From: Alphaproteobacteria bacterium
GTDB lineage: Bacteria > Pseudomonadota > Alphaproteobacteria > UBA8366
DNA length: 6,722 nt
Assembly: GCA_018665505.1 (NCBI GenBank)
Contig: JABJCS010000589.1
Location: 1-6,722 of the forward strand
Reading direction: 5' to 3'
Shown here: piece after piece, positions 6,631-6,722 of the stretch
Layout of the letters: the number at the start of each line of letters is the position of its first letter
How positions within the stretch are numbered: position 1 is the stretch's first letter
Translations under genes and position numbers: made by a program
The notes under the pieces: generated by a model
The model's database searches: none
Seen by the model: the letters and a program-made list of their open reading frames with translations, nothing else
What the model was told of the DNA's origin: nothing

Positions 6631-6722
6631 GCCCATATTTGTTCTAACCCATTGCCTTAGCTGCGATAATTGGGCTGATGGGTCACTGTTGTTAAAACGC
6701 CACTCGCACTCCTTTAAGAATA
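6628..6722 (-). CDS. IS1595-family transposase, C-terminal 30 residues only
   Basis: Read on the minus strand, bases 6720 to 6631 give 30 residues and a TAG stop at 6630-6628. They contain KECEWRFNN followed by a short amphipathic helix (AQLSQLRQWV) and the end RTNMG. I recognise LKECEWRFNN as the conserved C-terminal signature of IS1595-type (ISXO2-like DDE) transposases, normally preceded by an IENFWNQAKR-type block that lies past the window edge. The N-terminus and most of the catalytic core are outside, so whether the enzyme is intact is unknown. This fragment is too short to be found by ordinary ORF length filters. Confidence 0.85.
   Translation of the reverse strand, partial: FLKECEWRFNNSDPSAQLSQLRQWVRTNMG

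Larger units (their letters stand above)
6611..6722 (-). mobile_element. End of an IS1595-family insertion sequence, cut by the window edge
   Basis: The segment holds the 3' end of a minus-strand transposase gene and, outside it, a terminal sequence beginning GGGGCTGTCCCAGATAACTA at 6611, which fits IS1595-family termini as I recall them. The tip is flanked by AT-rich host DNA; the eight bases outside it are AAAAAATT (6603-6610), the length of target duplication usual for this family. The other end and the second duplication copy lie outside the window, so boundaries and completeness of the element cannot be confirmed. The transposase tail uses many TTA, CTA, AGT and AGA codons, unlike the GC-ending codons of the neighbouring genes, which agrees with recent acquisition. 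Confidence 0.82.

Overview
The window looks like a chromosomal segment of an alphaproteobacterium. The base composition is GC-rich by eye. The phenylalanyl-tRNA synthetase beta subunit and the small J-domain protein after it resemble alphaproteobacterial versions. No finer placement (for example Rhodospirillales-like) can be proved from the sequence alone.

Layout. The left third is housekeeping: pheT, cut at its 5' end by the window edge, followed on the same strand by a 215-residue protein with a C-terminal J domain. A plus-strand short-chain dehydrogenase/reductase (SDR) homologue comes next, with a strong Shine-Dalgarno. It lacks the catalytic tetrad of classical SDRs. It converges on a minus-strand pair, read right to left: an FMN-dependent alpha-hydroxy-acid oxidase/dehydrogenase and, 18 bases after it, an MFS transporter. 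A GC-rich hairpin sits between the converging SDR and MFS genes and overlaps the end of the transporter gene. The pair is probably one transcription unit that imports (or exports) and oxidises a 2-hydroxy acid; the substrate cannot be read from sequence.

The right end changes character. A short minus-strand ORF of unknown function (6312-6563) is followed by AT-rich DNA and then, from about 6611 to the window edge, the end of an insertion sequence. The last 30 codons of its transposase read on the minus strand (KECEWRFNN motif) and end inside a GGGGCTGTCCC... terminal repeat, as in the IS1595 family. The short ORF stays open right up to the IS boundary, so the IS may have landed in, or just upstream of, a gene.

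I saw no CRISPR array, tRNA, rRNA or phage gene, and no clearly new multi-gene system. The points most worth checking are the tetrad-less SDR, the IS end and the gene it may have broken, and single-residue departures at cofactor or metal sites in PheT and the hydroxy-acid oxidase.
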